NCBI GenBank assembly: GCA_038025085.1
Contig: CM076147.1
Coordinates: 41,992,266-42,056,265, forward strand
Length of the DNA: 64,000 bases
DNA from: Tetragonia tetragonoides
Taxonomy: Eukaryota; Streptophyta; Magnoliopsida; Caryophyllales; Aizoaceae
Reading direction: 5' to 3'
Made by a program: the position numbers and the translations under genes. The notes under the pieces were generated by a model. It searched no databases. It had not been told where the DNA came from and worked only from the letters and a program-made list of their open reading frames with translations. Each line of letters opens with the position of its first letter. Position 1 is the first letter of the stretch. Positions 10,979-24,420 of this stretch are shown here, in pieces.

Positions 10979-12196
10979 GCGGCATTTTGTTGATATTATT
11001 AGCAACAAAAACATTTTAGTTAATTATAAAAAATAATTATTAAAAATGATACATTGCAACCAAACAAATCGATCTATTGACTTAAACTTTATTGAAGATC
11101 GGCATTGTGAGATTTAAGGTGACAAGTTTAAAATTTATTAACCAGTAGTTCTGAAGAGTATGGATTATTATTCCGTAATCATCTATGATATGTTCAATAT
11201 TAGACGAATAAAGCATGTTATACCGACATAAAAGTGTTACTCATTAATATCTTTTTCCGTTCCAAATTTTCACTTTTTCTTAATACGCTCCGAACTTCCT
11301 CTTTTAGACAACACGTGTATAAATAATAATAAGCATTCTTTTATAGTAAACTTTCAAAAGTTCGTTAGGAGTTAATCGTTAAGAGGCAGTTGTTATGAAG
11401 TGGTCGTTATGAGGCCAACTTTGTTTTCATGTCGATATACAATTTCTTTTGTAATAAAACTATTTTAGCAAGTAAAGAAAATGTTTTGCTTGAAGCTTTA
11501 TGTCATCAAAATATTTACAACTAATTATCCCCCTAATCCCTCCCCCCCCCCCCCCAAAAAAAAAAAAAAAAAGAAGTCATCATCATCATGATGTCAATTT
11601 ATGCCGTTGCATGCATTTTGGATAGGTGCACATCTGCTTCAATTTTGAAATTGCTTAAAATTTCTGGTTTCTAGTACCTCAAAACGGTTGCTAGAAACTG
11701 TCACTATCCTTGTACAAACGTTCACAAATCACAACCCATGCTGCGTTGCTTTCGACTTTGAAGTGCCGCTTAATGATAATGTACGTATGTACCGGTTAGA
11801 TTAAAAATTAAGAAAACGAAAAAACATAACCTGAATTTGGTGGTTTCTTTTCTTATTGTTGAACCTCAAATTGTTTGTTTAATTAAAATGATATTTTCTT
11901 AAGATTTAAAAAAAAGCAATTTATTTTTTTGGTGGAGAAGAAAATATATCCGAGGAAAATATAACTTAAGAAGTCCATCCGAAATCCTTCAAACATATCA
12001 AATACACCAAAGTACGTTTTTAGAATAATATCGTATAAATCTGAGGTTACACACCCGATAATGTATGTATAACGACTGGATAATGTAATGTAGAATATCC
12101 CGAAGATTTCATCTCATACAAGTTATTATTTATAAATAAACCCTTAGGAAAAAAGAAAATTTGTATCTCAAAGGAACTTCTCAAATCCCTTTCTTC

Positions 12197-12219
12197 CTCT
12201 CTCTCTCTCTCTCTCTCTC
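12197..12219. repeat. (CT)n tract in the F-box gene leader
   Basis: A 23-bp CT run about 150 bp upstream of the chosen ATG of the F-box gene, on its sense strand. It is probably in the 5'UTR or core promoter. Confidence 0.8.
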
Positions 12220-12369
12220 ACTCTTTTCTATTTATATTTGCTTCTTTTAACCACCATTTGTGAAAGTCATCCATTTTCCTCTCTTTTGGCTTTTACCAAT
12301 TTTCTTGTTCCATTTTCATTGTTGCAACATTCATTTCTAGGCCTCAAATTCAAAAATCCCCCCAAGAAA

Positions 12370-13362
12370 ATGGTTCCTAGCCAAGATTTATTTTCCTTAC
12401 TACCGGAAAGTCTCATAATCACTATACTTTCACTTCTTCCCATCAAAGATGCTGTAAGAACTAGTGTTCTTGCAAAACCTTGGAAAACCTTATGGCTTTT
12501 AAGAACCAATGTCGAAATCAATGAACGTCATTTTGGCCTCTTAGACAACGAAGAAAATCCCTTAAACAATCCTATCTATGTCCAAATTGCTAGACAAATC
12601 AAACAACGTTCATGCATAAATTTTGGATGTCGTTGGCTTGAAGTCCAAAATATTCAGATACCTTTATTTGCTTTTACCCTTGTATTCTCCGAGCCTAGGG
12701 CATACCAAGTAGACATAGAGCACTTCATATACTATGCTCTCATCCGTAACACAAAATCCCTTGAACTCGATTTTTCGGGTTTGGATTGGGATGCCCTTCT
12801 TCCTAGAAGTGATATCGATACTTATGTAGAGCGGTTTGATCTACCCCAATTTGTTTATAGGTACACGAATTTAGAATCCCTGAAATTGGTTTCGTGTCAA
12901 TTTAGTGTCAACCAGTTGAGAAATCTCGGTGGTGCCTTAAAGAATGTTTCACTAGGATGGGTGAAGATAGCAAATGCAGGGATTTTTAGGGAGTTGATAA
13001 GAAGTTGCCCTTTGTTAGAGAGTCTAAGTCTATTTAAGTGCTTTGGATCTACATATTATGTGATTGAATCTAATATTTTGAAGAGTTTAGTGGTGGATAA
13101 GTGTGTTGGTGTTTTGAACATTAGTGTGTATGCCCCTAACTTGAGAAGTTTTAAGTATTGTGGGGATTTTGTTGAATTTGGGTTCATTCCTTTTCAATTA
13201 TTGGAAGAGGCACATCTAGATTTTGGGCTTGCAAATTTTTTTGATGTGGAAAATGGTGACAAGGTCGTCCATCTCTTCACCACTTTTTATTTCGCAAAAT
13301 CCCTCGGGGTTTGTGCTTATGTCACTCAGGTATTGTATAATTTTGTTCATGTTTACTTTTAC

Positions 13363-13430
<68 letters not shown>

Positions 13431-14742
13431 TTGAACAGTAGTTGAACATGATAATAATATTGCAGAACCAATTAAGGATCATGGCTTTTAATTAATAGAA
13501 AAAGTGTGTGCTTTAGAGAAACTGTACTTTCTTTTACTGAAAATTAGTTAAAATCACTGTTGATAATTGTTCCTTCTTTTTTGTCCTTTTGACATTATTA
13601 TTTTTCAGAGTACTTTGATGGTAGACTATCCGAAGATGTATATAACAGTCTTAGCACTATGTCTATAGTTCAGTTACATTTTGCATTTTGTACGTGACGT
13701 ACCTCTTTCCTTTTCGTTTTCAAAAAAAAAAAAAAATTGCAAGTAGCCCTTAATTCATCTTTTACAATGTACCATTATACTCTCATTTTTGTGTAAATAG
13801 TGCTTGGGATTATTGTTTGGATTAGTTATTTCATAAGTTTTGAGTATCTCATAGTCCTAGCAATTTAAAATATATTTTCTTGTAAAATCTTTATAATATT
13901 TTAATGTATATGACTTATTTAGCCTCTAAAATTTATATCCACTTAAAGAATTGTATCATGTGTGATTTATAGGCATAAATAATCATATTAAATAATGATG
14001 ATACAAAAATTACCGAAATTGACATACTTTATTATTATTATTTTTTGTTTTGGCCGTTATTTATTTCCGAACAGGCCCTTCCCATGGCACTGGAACTGGA
14101 GTTATCATCAATGGTTCGAACTCGAGAACTCACAATTAAATCTGCATTTCATGTAAACGAGTTCCCTGGGATCCTAGGCCTCATAAATATCTGTCCATTG
14201 TTAGAGAAATTACGATTCGAGGTTGAGCAAAACCAAACCATTTTCGAGGTGATTAAACTAATTAATAACATTTCATAAAGTTTCCTATGATTAACTATAG
14301 TATGATTAATTTATCGATTATCATGTACACCCTCCGTTTCAAATTAATGTTACCTATTTGATTTTTCTCGGTTTCGTAGACACCACGTTGACTATCAATA
14401 TTTGTGAATGTTTTGCATACGCAGGAGGATATGGCGGTGTACCTAGATTGGGATGCAAGAACCTTTTGGGACTCGGAAGATATGATACCGGAGGATAGTT
14501 GTTTGAAGAGGAGACTGAAGATTGTGGAAATCAATGGATTTAGAGGGAGTGTGAATGAATTAAGAGTTATAAACTTTTTAGCTGCTAATGGACTTGGTGT
14601 TGTTAAAACACTCATATTGAGGGTGGCTCAAGGTGATAATGGCCTTGGACAAATGGCTGCTTTGCAAGTCAAATGGTTCATTGCGAACCGGGATGGCCAC
14701 CGTATACGTCGTCGTCTTGATGTTGTAGTGGTTACTAACTAA
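12370..14742 (+). CDS. F-box/LRR/FBD protein
   Basis: Three exons, 12370-13329, 14075-14248 and 14425-14742, all in phase 0 with GT-AG introns: 483 aa. The N-terminal F-box is visible (LPESLIITILSLLPIKDAVR then W..LW). It is followed by LRR-like segments such as YTNLESLKLVSCQF and LIRSCPLLESLSLFKC, and a C-terminal FBD region (LKRRLKIVEINGFRG then NELRVINFLAANG). Such proteins are substrate receptors of SCF ubiquitin ligases; the target is unknown. The ATG at 12370 (MVPSQDLFS) was preferred over an in-frame ATG at 12238, whose extra 44 residues do not look like family sequence. Intron 1 carries a 60-bp AT microsatellite; reading through it would give a spurious Ile-Tyr tail. The family is large and fast-evolving, so no orthologue is proposed. 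Confidence 0.88.
13367..13426. repeat. (AT)30 microsatellite in F-box intron 1
   Basis: A pure dinucleotide run of 60 bp starting 37 bp after the splice donor at 13330. It is likely length-polymorphic. Confidence 0.95.
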
Positions 14743-16731
14743 TTAAGCAAGCAATAATGGACGATGTTGTAATAAGCATGTTTAGTACACAGATTATGGT
14801 TTCAATCATTGCATAATGTTTATTTATAGTATCAAACAGTCATCTATGTATGTACTATTGACTTTATTTGTCAATGTAATAATCTATTTATTTTATACAG
14901 ATTGGGATTTACTAATGTTGAGTTCAATTTTATTTCATAATACTCCTTACTCTATTAATCAGGGTCACTCAAATCATGTGATCTAGAAGGATTTTTGTTC
15001 AAAAAGTCATAATAATTTAAGAAAAAATTATTATAAGATAGGCTCATTATGAGATGATTGTTATTGAATAAGTGTTAGTTTTATTATAAGAATGTGATGT
15101 TAAGACTTGTTAGCCGAAATGAAACGACAAATCTTTGGATAGACTTAGGATGAGCCAATTTGACAACACCCACAATGAAATAGTCATTGTCCGAAAATAA
15201 AGTAGTGGATTTAGAATAATGAATTCTACCGTAGTAAGTTAGTCACTTGCCTGGAAGAGGTGGGTAGAACTTGATCCATCACCCAGTTGAGTGGTGGCTG
15301 TGTGGCACTGGTAATGCCTTGCAATAAGAATGTGATCGTAAAAGATTCCAATCTAAAATATCCTTCTAAACGGGTATCTTTCTATTTACTCTTTGTATGC
15401 ACCCCCTATAGCTAGATACCATTTCTATCTGAAATGACGTTACTGCTTACTAGTCAATCTGATCCAAATTGCTTCTGCACTTTGTTCATTAAATTGGAAT
15501 AAAATCAGCCATTACATACATATTTACACACGTATTTCACTCTCATTTTGAGACTGGATTTAATGATCTATGCCTAGTGTTGTGTACACATTCAATTGGA
15601 GTTAACTACGAAAATAAGGATTTGAACTATGACAAAAATTTGGAATAAGGACCTGAACTATTAAAGCGATGAAATAAGGACCTCTCCCTAACTCTGTTAA
15701 TTTCTTCTTCTGTTAAGTATGCTTTTTTTTGGACGTCCCCTTTCTCTATCTTGACCGTCCCACCATTACTTTACCCCTCCACACCCCACCTCTCACCCAG
15801 CCACCAGCCCACCACCAGCCCTCCTATTGTCTCAATAATCAAACTCCATCCCTTATTGCACATTACTCAAGTACCAAAAAATTTTATACCCTAATGATTC
15901 CTTCACATGAAAATCCAATTTCTCAGATGAATGACAACCTTTTAGAAAACACATTAAAAAACAAAGAAAAGAAAATGAGTTAGTTGAACTTAGTACAAGT
16001 CAAATCTGGCTTCCTTACCTAGACGGGACATAAGGCCCATTACTAACTCATATAGCCATAAGGCCCATTACTAACTCATATAGCCATAAGGCCCATTACC
16101 AACCCATATAGCCATAGCCCATAAGGCCCATAACTCATAGTATTGTTTTCAGTTTAACCACAAGGCCTTTCTTTATCCTCTTCACCTGGTTTCTGAACTC
16201 CGAAGAAACTAGAGTATTGCATTATTAGCAACTCAAGATAGAAACTTTGTCCTTAAGAATAGAATACTGTCATGATTGATATTGCCTTTGACAGAGATGC
16301 AACAACACAAAGTCATGCATGAATCAATTCCATCTTTTTACTTTTTACCCTTTCATTCCTTCTTTTTTTTTTTTTTTTTTTTTTTTGGTTTCAATTAACC
16401 TCATTGTTCATGTATCTACAATTCTTATCCTTAGTTTCCGATCTATGTACAAAACTGTTCAAAGCAGAAAATAAAAAAGGAGAAGTGGGAAAAGGAGAGA
16501 TAACCTATGAAGCACAAACACTTTGGACAAGTGTCGTGTCGCGTGTCTGACACTCAGACACGACACCACACCAACACCACACCTTTTAGGCTTTTTTCAC
16601 CTTTGAATGACGCTTCCTCATGTTCGTGTCCGTGTTGTGTCGGTGTTTGTGCCCGTATATGTGTCCATGCAACCTAGGAGATGACATGATACAAAGAGCA
16701 TGGGAAAAAAAAAAAGGTAGAAAAAAAACAC
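14743..16731. other. Intergenic region between convergent F-box and GTPase genes
   Basis: The F-box 3'UTR probably ends near 14.9 kb. The rest holds two tandem phrases around 15610-15690 (AATAAGGA-TTGAACTAT type, a common plant repeat relic), the 28-bp tandem repeat at 16029-16138, a poly(T) tract at 16363-16386 and a GTGTC/GACAC-rich palindromic patch at about 16530-16575. No coding gene was recognised. Confidence 0.55.
16029..16138. repeat. 28-bp tandem repeat, almost four copies
   Basis: The unit CATAAGGCCCATTACTAACT plus CATATAGC starts at 16029, 16057 and 16085, followed by a degenerate copy to about 16138. The first two copies are identical. Confidence 0.85.
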
Positions 16732-19700
16732 CTAGAAATCAATAACGGGTTCTCCAATAGTGAGATTCCTTTCTACTGTCCAAGGCAAGTTAAAGAGCTT
16801 AGCCATCACGAACTTGAATATCTTGTTCACATTTATGTTGTGGGTTGCACTTGAGAAGAAAAGAGTTGCCTTCATTGCCTTTGCATATGCTCTTGCCTAT
16901 ATATTTGCATTATCCAAAATACACCTAATCAGTAACGAACCCTAAAGATAAACCAAGATATTACTATTTGTTTCTACATCTCACAAGTGTATAATACACT
17001 CAATGTATACCAATCACGATCATTTCACCTCTATTCACCTTCAGATAAGTTTAAACCTCGAATATTAAGTGTGGGGTCCAAACAAGTGACATGGATATCA
17101 AGTTACAAAGTGACATGAGATAATACTTGATCTCATGATCTGTAATTGTAATAGGTCAATTTTGAGAAAGAGTAAAGATTACGCAAAATCCCAATCTCAA
17201 AAGTAACTTTGAACAAAAATATTGGGTTGTCTGTCCCCTGTTGTGCAAGAGCAGAGGACAAGAGAAAATGGGATACAAGAGAGACTTCTGAGTCTCTCCA
17301 AAACACAGACATACAGGTGTTCCCACCCTGGTAAAGACATTTGCAGGGTGTCATTTTCATAAAATAACACCACCATGCCAACCATAGATTATTCATCAAA
17401 CATTTACAAAAGCCAAACTATTCATATGAATATGATATAAGCAGAGAATTATTGTACTATCTTATTTGTTTATTTCATGTTAATATGTTATAGTATAGTT
17501 ATAGTTAAGTAATATACTAATACTAAAATGATGTTACCTCAGTTATAATGGTCCACTGTAAATCTGGAGGAAGCCTAACAAAATCATCAAACTTGGTACC
17601 AATCAGTACAGGAATCGCCGTCTGCAACAATTTGAAGAGAACTAAACTAAATCAGCGATAAGAAATGCTAAGCGCACTCTCACTTTAAGAGAGCAATTTG
17701 TACATAACCTTCCTGACCACTCTATTCAGAATTGAGGCACTTGAAAAAAATGCAAAACTTAAAAAAATTGGAAGTGTATAATGATTGAAATAGACAGAAT
17801 ATGACATTCATTTCAGGGTGTCATATTTAGTAAACTTATTAACAAGATAAGAGATCAAAGTTTTAATCCAACATAGCAAACCCAAGAAAATGAAATGTAC
17901 TTCTCAATTCTCATGCTTAATAAATGGACCAAATTTGGGTCAATCAAACGACTATTAAATAAGACATTTCAACTGGCTTAATCATAAACAAAACAATTGA
18001 GGTGTAAGTGAAGGTATGTTTGAGGAATTGACATATCCTACATTATGATGGATGAGTGATGACCAAATAACTAGAGACCTTTCAAGTGATGCATTCCCTT
18101 TGTCTTAATTCTACCTAACAGAGAGGGACAGTTTGAGATAATTTGTAATGAATGGCCATAAATAATCTTTGTATTGTAAATGGAGTTCCACTAACTGTAT
18201 ACAATCATGGAGCTTTAGTAATGTGGAAGAGAGTAGTAGTATGGCATATACTAGTTTCCAAGTCAACTTATATACAAACATATACCAACCAAATTAGCAT
18301 ACAGTTGACAATATATATGCCTCCAAAGAAGCTTCCGCCTAGACAGGTTAGGGGGGCTGTATGCAGCGTTACCCCTGCGAAAACAAAGAGATTGTTTCCG
18401 TTTGACCCTCGGTTACCACGATTTTTTCGATTATCCAAATATTCATACTTTTCAATAGCTGATTATGGAATAAAAGATCTCATTTTTGAACAAATTGAAA
18501 GAGGCCCTAGTCAGTAAACTTCAAATTTGAACCATAAATCCAATCACTATCAAATACATAACTTAACTGTCTTTTATTGCTTTGTTTATGTAAAGTAACA
18601 TGCTAATCAATATTCTTCCAATCAAAAACAATCTCCCAACAATTATTGAGGTAAAACTAAACTATAAAGAGAAGTACATCTTATCTCTCCAAACTGCACT
18701 ACCAGCAGGAGTCTTGTAAAAGGGGCTTCAACAATGGTATTGTCAATTGTGGGGGCAAAGTAAACTCATAAAAATAAAAAGTGAAAAGGATAGAAGTTTA
18801 TGTATTACCTGATTCCACTTCCTTGCTTGACTATACCATCCAATTACACTGCAAAAAAGACCACAACACAATTCCACTCAATTACATTGCAATTTTCAGA
18901 TTGGTGTTTGTTCACAAAAAGTTGTTCATTATAAAAAAGAGTAACGTGTAAGCAAACCTATTAAGGGTGCATCTGCTTGTAAGATCAAACATGAACAAGA
19001 TTGCAACTGCATCTTTACATGCTATTGGTACATGATCAAGAGAATCATGGTCACCTACAAACAACCACCCACCAAAAAAAGAAACAAATTTAGTCATAAG
19101 TCATTGTCATAATTAGAGTTAGCTCTAGTTTCAATTTTCAAATTACACTTCCCATAATAAAATTTCAAGATATGCATTAAAGAAAAATAAAAAGTTCAAA
19201 TATTTGTTGAATTGGGTAAACAATTCCCAAAACATCATGATTAGTTCAATTTTCAACATAAGAAAATCATTGGCCTCAATCCAAAAGAAGCTGTAATTTT
19301 CATTTTAGACCTAATATCACCACAAATTCACACCATTGGCCAATGAGCTTTAATTTTCAATAAAACAGAGTATATGAGAATCATATCAAACAACAACAAC
19401 AACAACAACAACAACCCATTAAGTATTCCGCCTAGGGCGGGGTTTGGAGAGGAGCATTACCCCTAAGTAATCGCCTAGAAGAGATAATCATATCAAAATT
19501 TCCCATAACAGAAAAAAAATTGAAGAATTATGATGAAACATACCTGCGACATCCCAAATGGTAAAAGCAATCCTAGCACCTCGAACAAACAATGTCTTAT
19601 CCATCAAATTCAACCCTTTCATCTGTAAACATTTCCTCTCTTGCTCATCTCCTACATATTTAATCTTCCCCCACAACAAAACAAAAAAAAAACAAAAAAC

Positions 19701-20189
19701 ATTAGAATTAAAAAATATAAAAAGAAAAACAAAGAAACGACTACATGATTAATTAATTAAAGTACTCCCATCTAAGTAATCAAACAAGATTAATTAATTA
19801 AAAAAAAAGTAATTAATTACCACAAAGCTGGTTTTGCCAATCTCACAATCACCCAACAAACTGATCTTGAGGTTAACCAAATCAGAATCAGTCTCATACC
19901 CACTAATCAAATCACCAATCTCAAGCTCTTCCGGTCGACCCAGTGACGTGGGCCGGTCAAGCCGGTAATATTGATGAGCCGTCGCCGGTTTATTACTATT
20001 ATTACTACTACTACTACTAACCCTAGAACAAACAAGGATCCGGTCCCATATAAACCGGAAGAATTGACGGAAACCCGCAACCCGGTCTAGTATGGCCCAC
20101 TTTGTGATATTGACCTGGACGATTTTCCGGCATAGTTGCGTCATCTTTCCGGTGGCCTCATTTATAGTGTTGCCCTTAGACCGTCCCAT
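16732..20189 (-). CDS. SGP: Spg1/Tem1-type septum-promoting small GTPase
   Basis: Six exons: 19821-20189, 19544-19664, 18958-19054, 18809-18848, 17538-17621 and 16732-16896 (stop TAG); 291 aa. All junctions are GT-AG and keep frame. It is the plant homologue of fission-yeast Spg1/Tem1, a Ras-like GTPase linked to septation and MAP4K signalling. Visible G-domain motifs are the P-loop GDCEIGKTS, DxxG in WDVAG, TKFD for guanine specificity and FSSAT near the end. The family signature ends NLPWTVERNLTIGEP. About 100 residues precede the G domain, as in plant members, including QLCRKIVQVN and FRQFFRFIWDR. The first ATG (20189) has a good context. The family's usual start is at MTQLC, the in-frame ATG at 20144, which would give 276 aa. 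Introns contain SINE-like debris. Confidence 0.92.
18335..18412 (+). repeat. SINE-like remnant in GTPase intron 4
   Basis: Contains phrases like GCTGTATGCAGCGTTACCCC and AGATTGTTTCCG, typical of a widespread plant tRNA-derived short repeat. Only the central part is recognisable and no target duplication was found. Confidence 0.4.
19388..19482 (-). repeat. (CAA)n-linked SINE-like remnant in GTPase intron 2
   Basis: A (CAA)8 run is followed by CCGCCTAGGGCGGGGTTTGG and CATTACCCCTAAG. This is the layout of a plant SINE whose simple-sequence tail is read on the opposite strand as TTG repeats. It is truncated. Confidence 0.4.
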
Positions 20190-20937
20190 ACTAATGAAGA
20201 ATAATCAAAAGAGGAGAGAGAATATAAAGAGTTTTTTTTTCTTCTTCTCATCTCATAATTTTCAATTTTTCATGGTATAGTGAAAAGTTTTGGGTTTTTG
20301 AAGTTTGAAGGAGGGGTTTTAACTTTTAACTAACTAAACTGAAGAGAGAGAATGTTGTTATGTGAAGAGTCCAAAATGCCGGCCAACTTTTGGGTTCAAA
20401 GCCGGTATTTATATGAGTTGATTATGTGAAGGTCCACGAGAGAAGGGTAGATTGGTAATTTCCGAGTTTGGGTTTTGTTTGGTATGGTCGTATGGAGAAG
20501 AGATAGGGAAATAGGGACGGGTCTTTAGGGAGAAAGAGTGGGCGTGGCAAGCACACAAAGCACAAGAGAAAAAGGGTTTCCTATTTGGATGCTTGTGTGT
20601 GTTTGGGTCATTTGACTACTCCTTCGTGAATGGTAATCTAGTTTTTACACAAAAACACGTATTAGACGGCTAGAACAAGTTTTCGAGAAGATGAAAAAAT
20701 AGATTTAGGTTTTGATGTCATCGAATTGAAGCGAACATTATTGTATACAAAAATTTATAGATTGGTTTTAGTGTGAGATCGGTGTTACATTTTGAATGAA
20801 ATGTGCTACTATTGGATTGAACTACATTGAAGTTCATGTACTGTATAAGCGTTAAATAATACACCTAGATGTTGTTTGGTCCACCGCAGAATTGCTTGTA
20901 TTGCTAATTAGGGGAGACCCTTATATACAGATACAAT

Positions 20938-21370
20938 GGAGGTGTTTGGATGTTGGCTTGTGGGGTGGCTTTTGACGGAATTGGATGTTTGATCAGTCCA
21001 CCATTGAATATTTGTGTTTGGATGTTAGCTTGTGAGATTGGCTTTTGGGTTCCCACAAACCAACTTTTGAAAAGCCAAGGAGGTTGGCTTATGGGTATTG
21101 GTTGGTGGCATTAATGTAGTCCAATAACATAATAGTCCAAGACTTGCAATTATTTACTTCTATGCCATCAAATTCCTCAATCATATGAATGTCCTTATAG
21201 GTCATTTTACATATAACCAGCTAATGTTGCCAGCAAATGTTACCAAACATCTCTTTCCAGATATCCAATGTTACTAGCCGGTCAAATCAACTAACAATAC
21301 CAGTCATCGACCACCAACCATCAGTCATCAGCCAACAGCTAATGTCACCAGCCAATTGCCAAACAAGGCC
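20938..21370. mobile_element. Tourist-like MITE, ~433 bp
   Basis: Starts GGAGGTGTTTGGATGTTGGC and ends GCCAATTGCCAAACAAGGCC; the inverted ends share TGTTTGG and TTGGCT. It is flanked by AAT on both sides, a possible 3-bp target duplication. The phrase GTGTTTGGATGTT is repeated inside at about 21012. There is no coding capacity. Confidence 0.6.
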
Positions 21371-23954
21371 AATAGGTTTGGAACACAAACTAGATATAAC
21401 CTAACTCATTATACTTTTCTAAACCTATGATATATTATACTACCCAAATATAATCTCAAATATTATACTTTCCTAAATATATAATATATTATAAGTACTA
21501 TCCAAATATTATATCAAATATATTATTACGATATGGCATATATATTAATTTCATATATCTAATATTCCATATCTCTAATATTATCAACAAACACAATAGT
21601 TCTATGAGAAGTCAGAATTGCATTATCAATCATTTTTAGATGCTATAAATCCTTGAGCATCAAACTCATTTACACACAAATGACGGTGCTAGTGCGAGGA
21701 GTACCTTCAATAAACTACTTTTTTTTTTTTTTTTTTTATAAAAGTAAGGAGATAGGTAATTAGAAGGCCCTCCTCGCAAGGGTTACTTCCATCGTATTAG
21801 AAAAAAGGAAAAAAGGATACACTCAAAAAAAAAAAAAAGAGGATATTTTCAAATTCAGTAATCGGGTAATTTATTCCACGTAAAGTAGTCATGATTAAAA
21901 TTGCCAAACTTGATCATCCAGTGCTCTATTCGTCGGCCTCTCGGTATTAGTGTTGGATACGGTATTACCTTCGATAAACTACTACTAGTAGTATGGTTTT
22001 AAGGAATACGAATGTATTACTCATGATGAACCTTTAAAATAATCAAGAAAGAAGGGTGAACACTATTGATTGGTAGATCTAGATCAAGGCCCAATGGGTA
22101 TATATTTTTTTATGAAAGTTGTGTACCCATTACGAATAAAGGGAGAGAAGAGAAAAAGCTGCAAATGCCCAATTCACATTGATTCACAAATTCCCTCTTA
22201 TCCTTTTTGGCTTTAAAGTATTTCATATTAAAACGTAAAAGCAATCAAAAACCCTGCTTTTCCAAGCAGATGGGGCCATTGACTACTACATACCCCCATA
22301 AACAAACGCCTCAAGCCTTTTAATTCCTCTAAAACTATCGTGTATAAATTGGAATGAGTAACTATAATCACGAGATATGTGAGACTACGAGTTGGGACAG
22401 AACTAAAAGGCCGAATATCAAAAAATGAACAAAGTGTGTTTGAAATTTAACATTCATTTGTGTAGCGGTTGATAGTTTGAATGAAGTAGTCAACTTACTG
22501 CTCATTCTAAATTGTTGCATTCGATTATACTGTTAGGATAGTGTTTCACAATCGCTGATCATTTATCTTTTCAAATTTCAACTCCAAAAGCCGGCTACAC
22601 TCAGCCAAGTAAGCGATTGACATCTATGTACTACAAGATGACAATTATTCTAATAGCTAGTTCAACGACTAACCATTAATAAAAATAACTATACACTTAG
22701 AGCTAGTTATTACCTAACAGACCTATAAAACTCTAAAGCCGTTTTCTAGAACTTATATGAGATGGCCGTTACATGAGTATTCTACTAGCACAAACTACCA
22801 AAGTAGGTTCGTTGTCATATGTCAAATTGTCCAAGCTGGCCCTATCAAAAATAATCACGCCAACATACACCAAAAAGAAATTATTTTGTGGGAGTAGTGG
22901 AGTATTAGTAAACACAAACAGCCAGTTATAAAATCAAAACTTGCAACTTTAATATGTCCCTACAAGCAGCCAAGAAAGTTAGAGAAACTTGCAAATAACA
23001 CAACCCCCAAATATTCCAACACGTAGATACTAGATTGCATAATTTGATGAGAATTTGGTGATGAAAATGAACCTTAGCTACATATTGGTAGGTAAATCAT
23101 TGTCAGTTTGTATGGAAGGCAAACCTAAGAATGTAGATTATATCATTGTCTACCTACATACTCATATATAAAATTACTTAAGTTTTTGGTGGTTATGTGC
23201 ATTCACGGCTCTTTAGATTTATTATTTTAAATTATGATATACGTACTTAAGGGTTGTTTACAAGAGATAGGAGGCAAATGTGAAGAAAATAGACGCTTTA
23301 ATTGTCATTGTATAGTGACACATTTTCCACTTGTTCTAGATTCGAGCCCTATCTTTCTCAAAAGAGGAAAGCCCGACCTCCATATGCTTATATTGATAGA
23401 ACAGGAGAACGCATATTTGTCATTTGTATTCAAATGGTCACTAGTAATTGAGCTTAGGGTGGTTAGCGCATTGGCGCACCCCTCACTTATTGAAGTCTCA
23501 TTTCTAACAAAGTTGGAAGTTACTTTGTCATTAAAAAAAAAACACTAGTAATTAGCGTCTTAGGTACTTTTCCCCCCCTTGAGCTAGAAGCTGATGCATA
23601 GCTACAAGGCCGGCGGTCTAATTGACGTGTTGATGTAAGTGAGGAGAGAGACTTATTCGAATCAACCCACCTAACTCATATAGTACTAATAATAGGGGTA
23701 TCAAGTTAGTGTTCATCACCAGAGACAGAGTTGACAACAACCTGCAAATGATTAAAGAAATAAAAATTGATGTTATACATATTGTCATCAAATTATTCAT
23801 CAAGAGAATTTAGTGTCACACACGATTGATTAAAATAGCAATACTCTATTGGCTAAATGTTTGGCATGCAAAGTTCCAGCGCCATATCCATCATTGGTTC
23901 ATACTTCTTCATAGGACTTTGACATCCCAACAAACTTCTTCTTTATGTTACTAC

Positions 23955-24090
23955 TTCTTAATGTATTGAAGTCTTATGGTTGCAGTAGGTTATCTTACTG
24001 TATGTTGTGTTACGGTTGGTTACGTTACTGTACGTTAAATTATGTTATGGTATATTAGGTTATACAGTGTTACGTTATGTTACGTTATGT
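23955..24090 (+). repeat. GTTACG/GTTATG-rich dispersed repeat
   Basis: A run of overlapping GGTTACGTTACTG and GTTACGTTATG phrases, preceded by TTGAAGTCTTATGGTTGCAG. A related segment lies in inverse orientation at 41680-41765, where the order and the TTGAAGTATTCT start are preserved, so this is a dispersed element rather than a chance low-complexity tract. Confidence 0.55.
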
Positions 24091-24420
24091 TATTCCGTAT
24101 TCTGTACGGGCTCATTATTAGTCCTAGTCTGATTAGGAGTCTAGGTTAGAAAATTACCTCTTATTTCCTATCTCCTATATATACCATATTGAGGTATTAT
24201 TATTAGACACCCCATAAGAAACATTAAGAGAGCAGATTTGAGAAACACAGTTGTGTGGGAAAGTTTCCCGTTTGTAATCTCCTTAAAATTTGTTCTGCCC
24301 GTGTTTTTTCCCTAGTTGGATTTTCCACGTAAATCTGTGTGCTTTGTTCTCTATTTAGTTTCTTATTAATATTATTGTTCCGCATTAGTTGTCGTGAATC
24401 AATCACACCTGGGTTTAACA
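24091..24420 (+). mobile_element. Copia-type LTR remnant (solo or truncated)
   Basis: Boundaries are approximate: starts near TGTTATTCCG and ends CACCTGGGTTTAACA, with a CTATATATACCATA box in the middle. It is laid out as in short copia (Ale-like) LTRs. The sequence after the 3' end does not resemble a tRNA primer site and no second LTR lies in the window. No target duplication was found, so it may be truncated. Confidence 0.5.

Larger units (their letters stand above)
9240..12190. other. Intergenic region between divergent TSB and F-box genes
   Basis: AT-rich spacer holding both promoters. It contains a phrase ACCCGTGCAATAAACGG near 9380 that is reminiscent of common plant transposon remnants, the MITE at 9634-9905, a second MITE-like block near 10166-10387, the palindromic repeat copy B at 10901-10978, and a poly(C)/poly(A) tract at about 11533-11574. 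No protein-coding gene was recognised. Confidence 0.6.

Noticed and set aside
13330..13434. Ile-Tyr-rich C-terminal tail of the first F-box open frame
   Set aside because: It is translation of the intronic (AT)n microsatellite after a good donor at 13330; downstream exons restore the FBD region.
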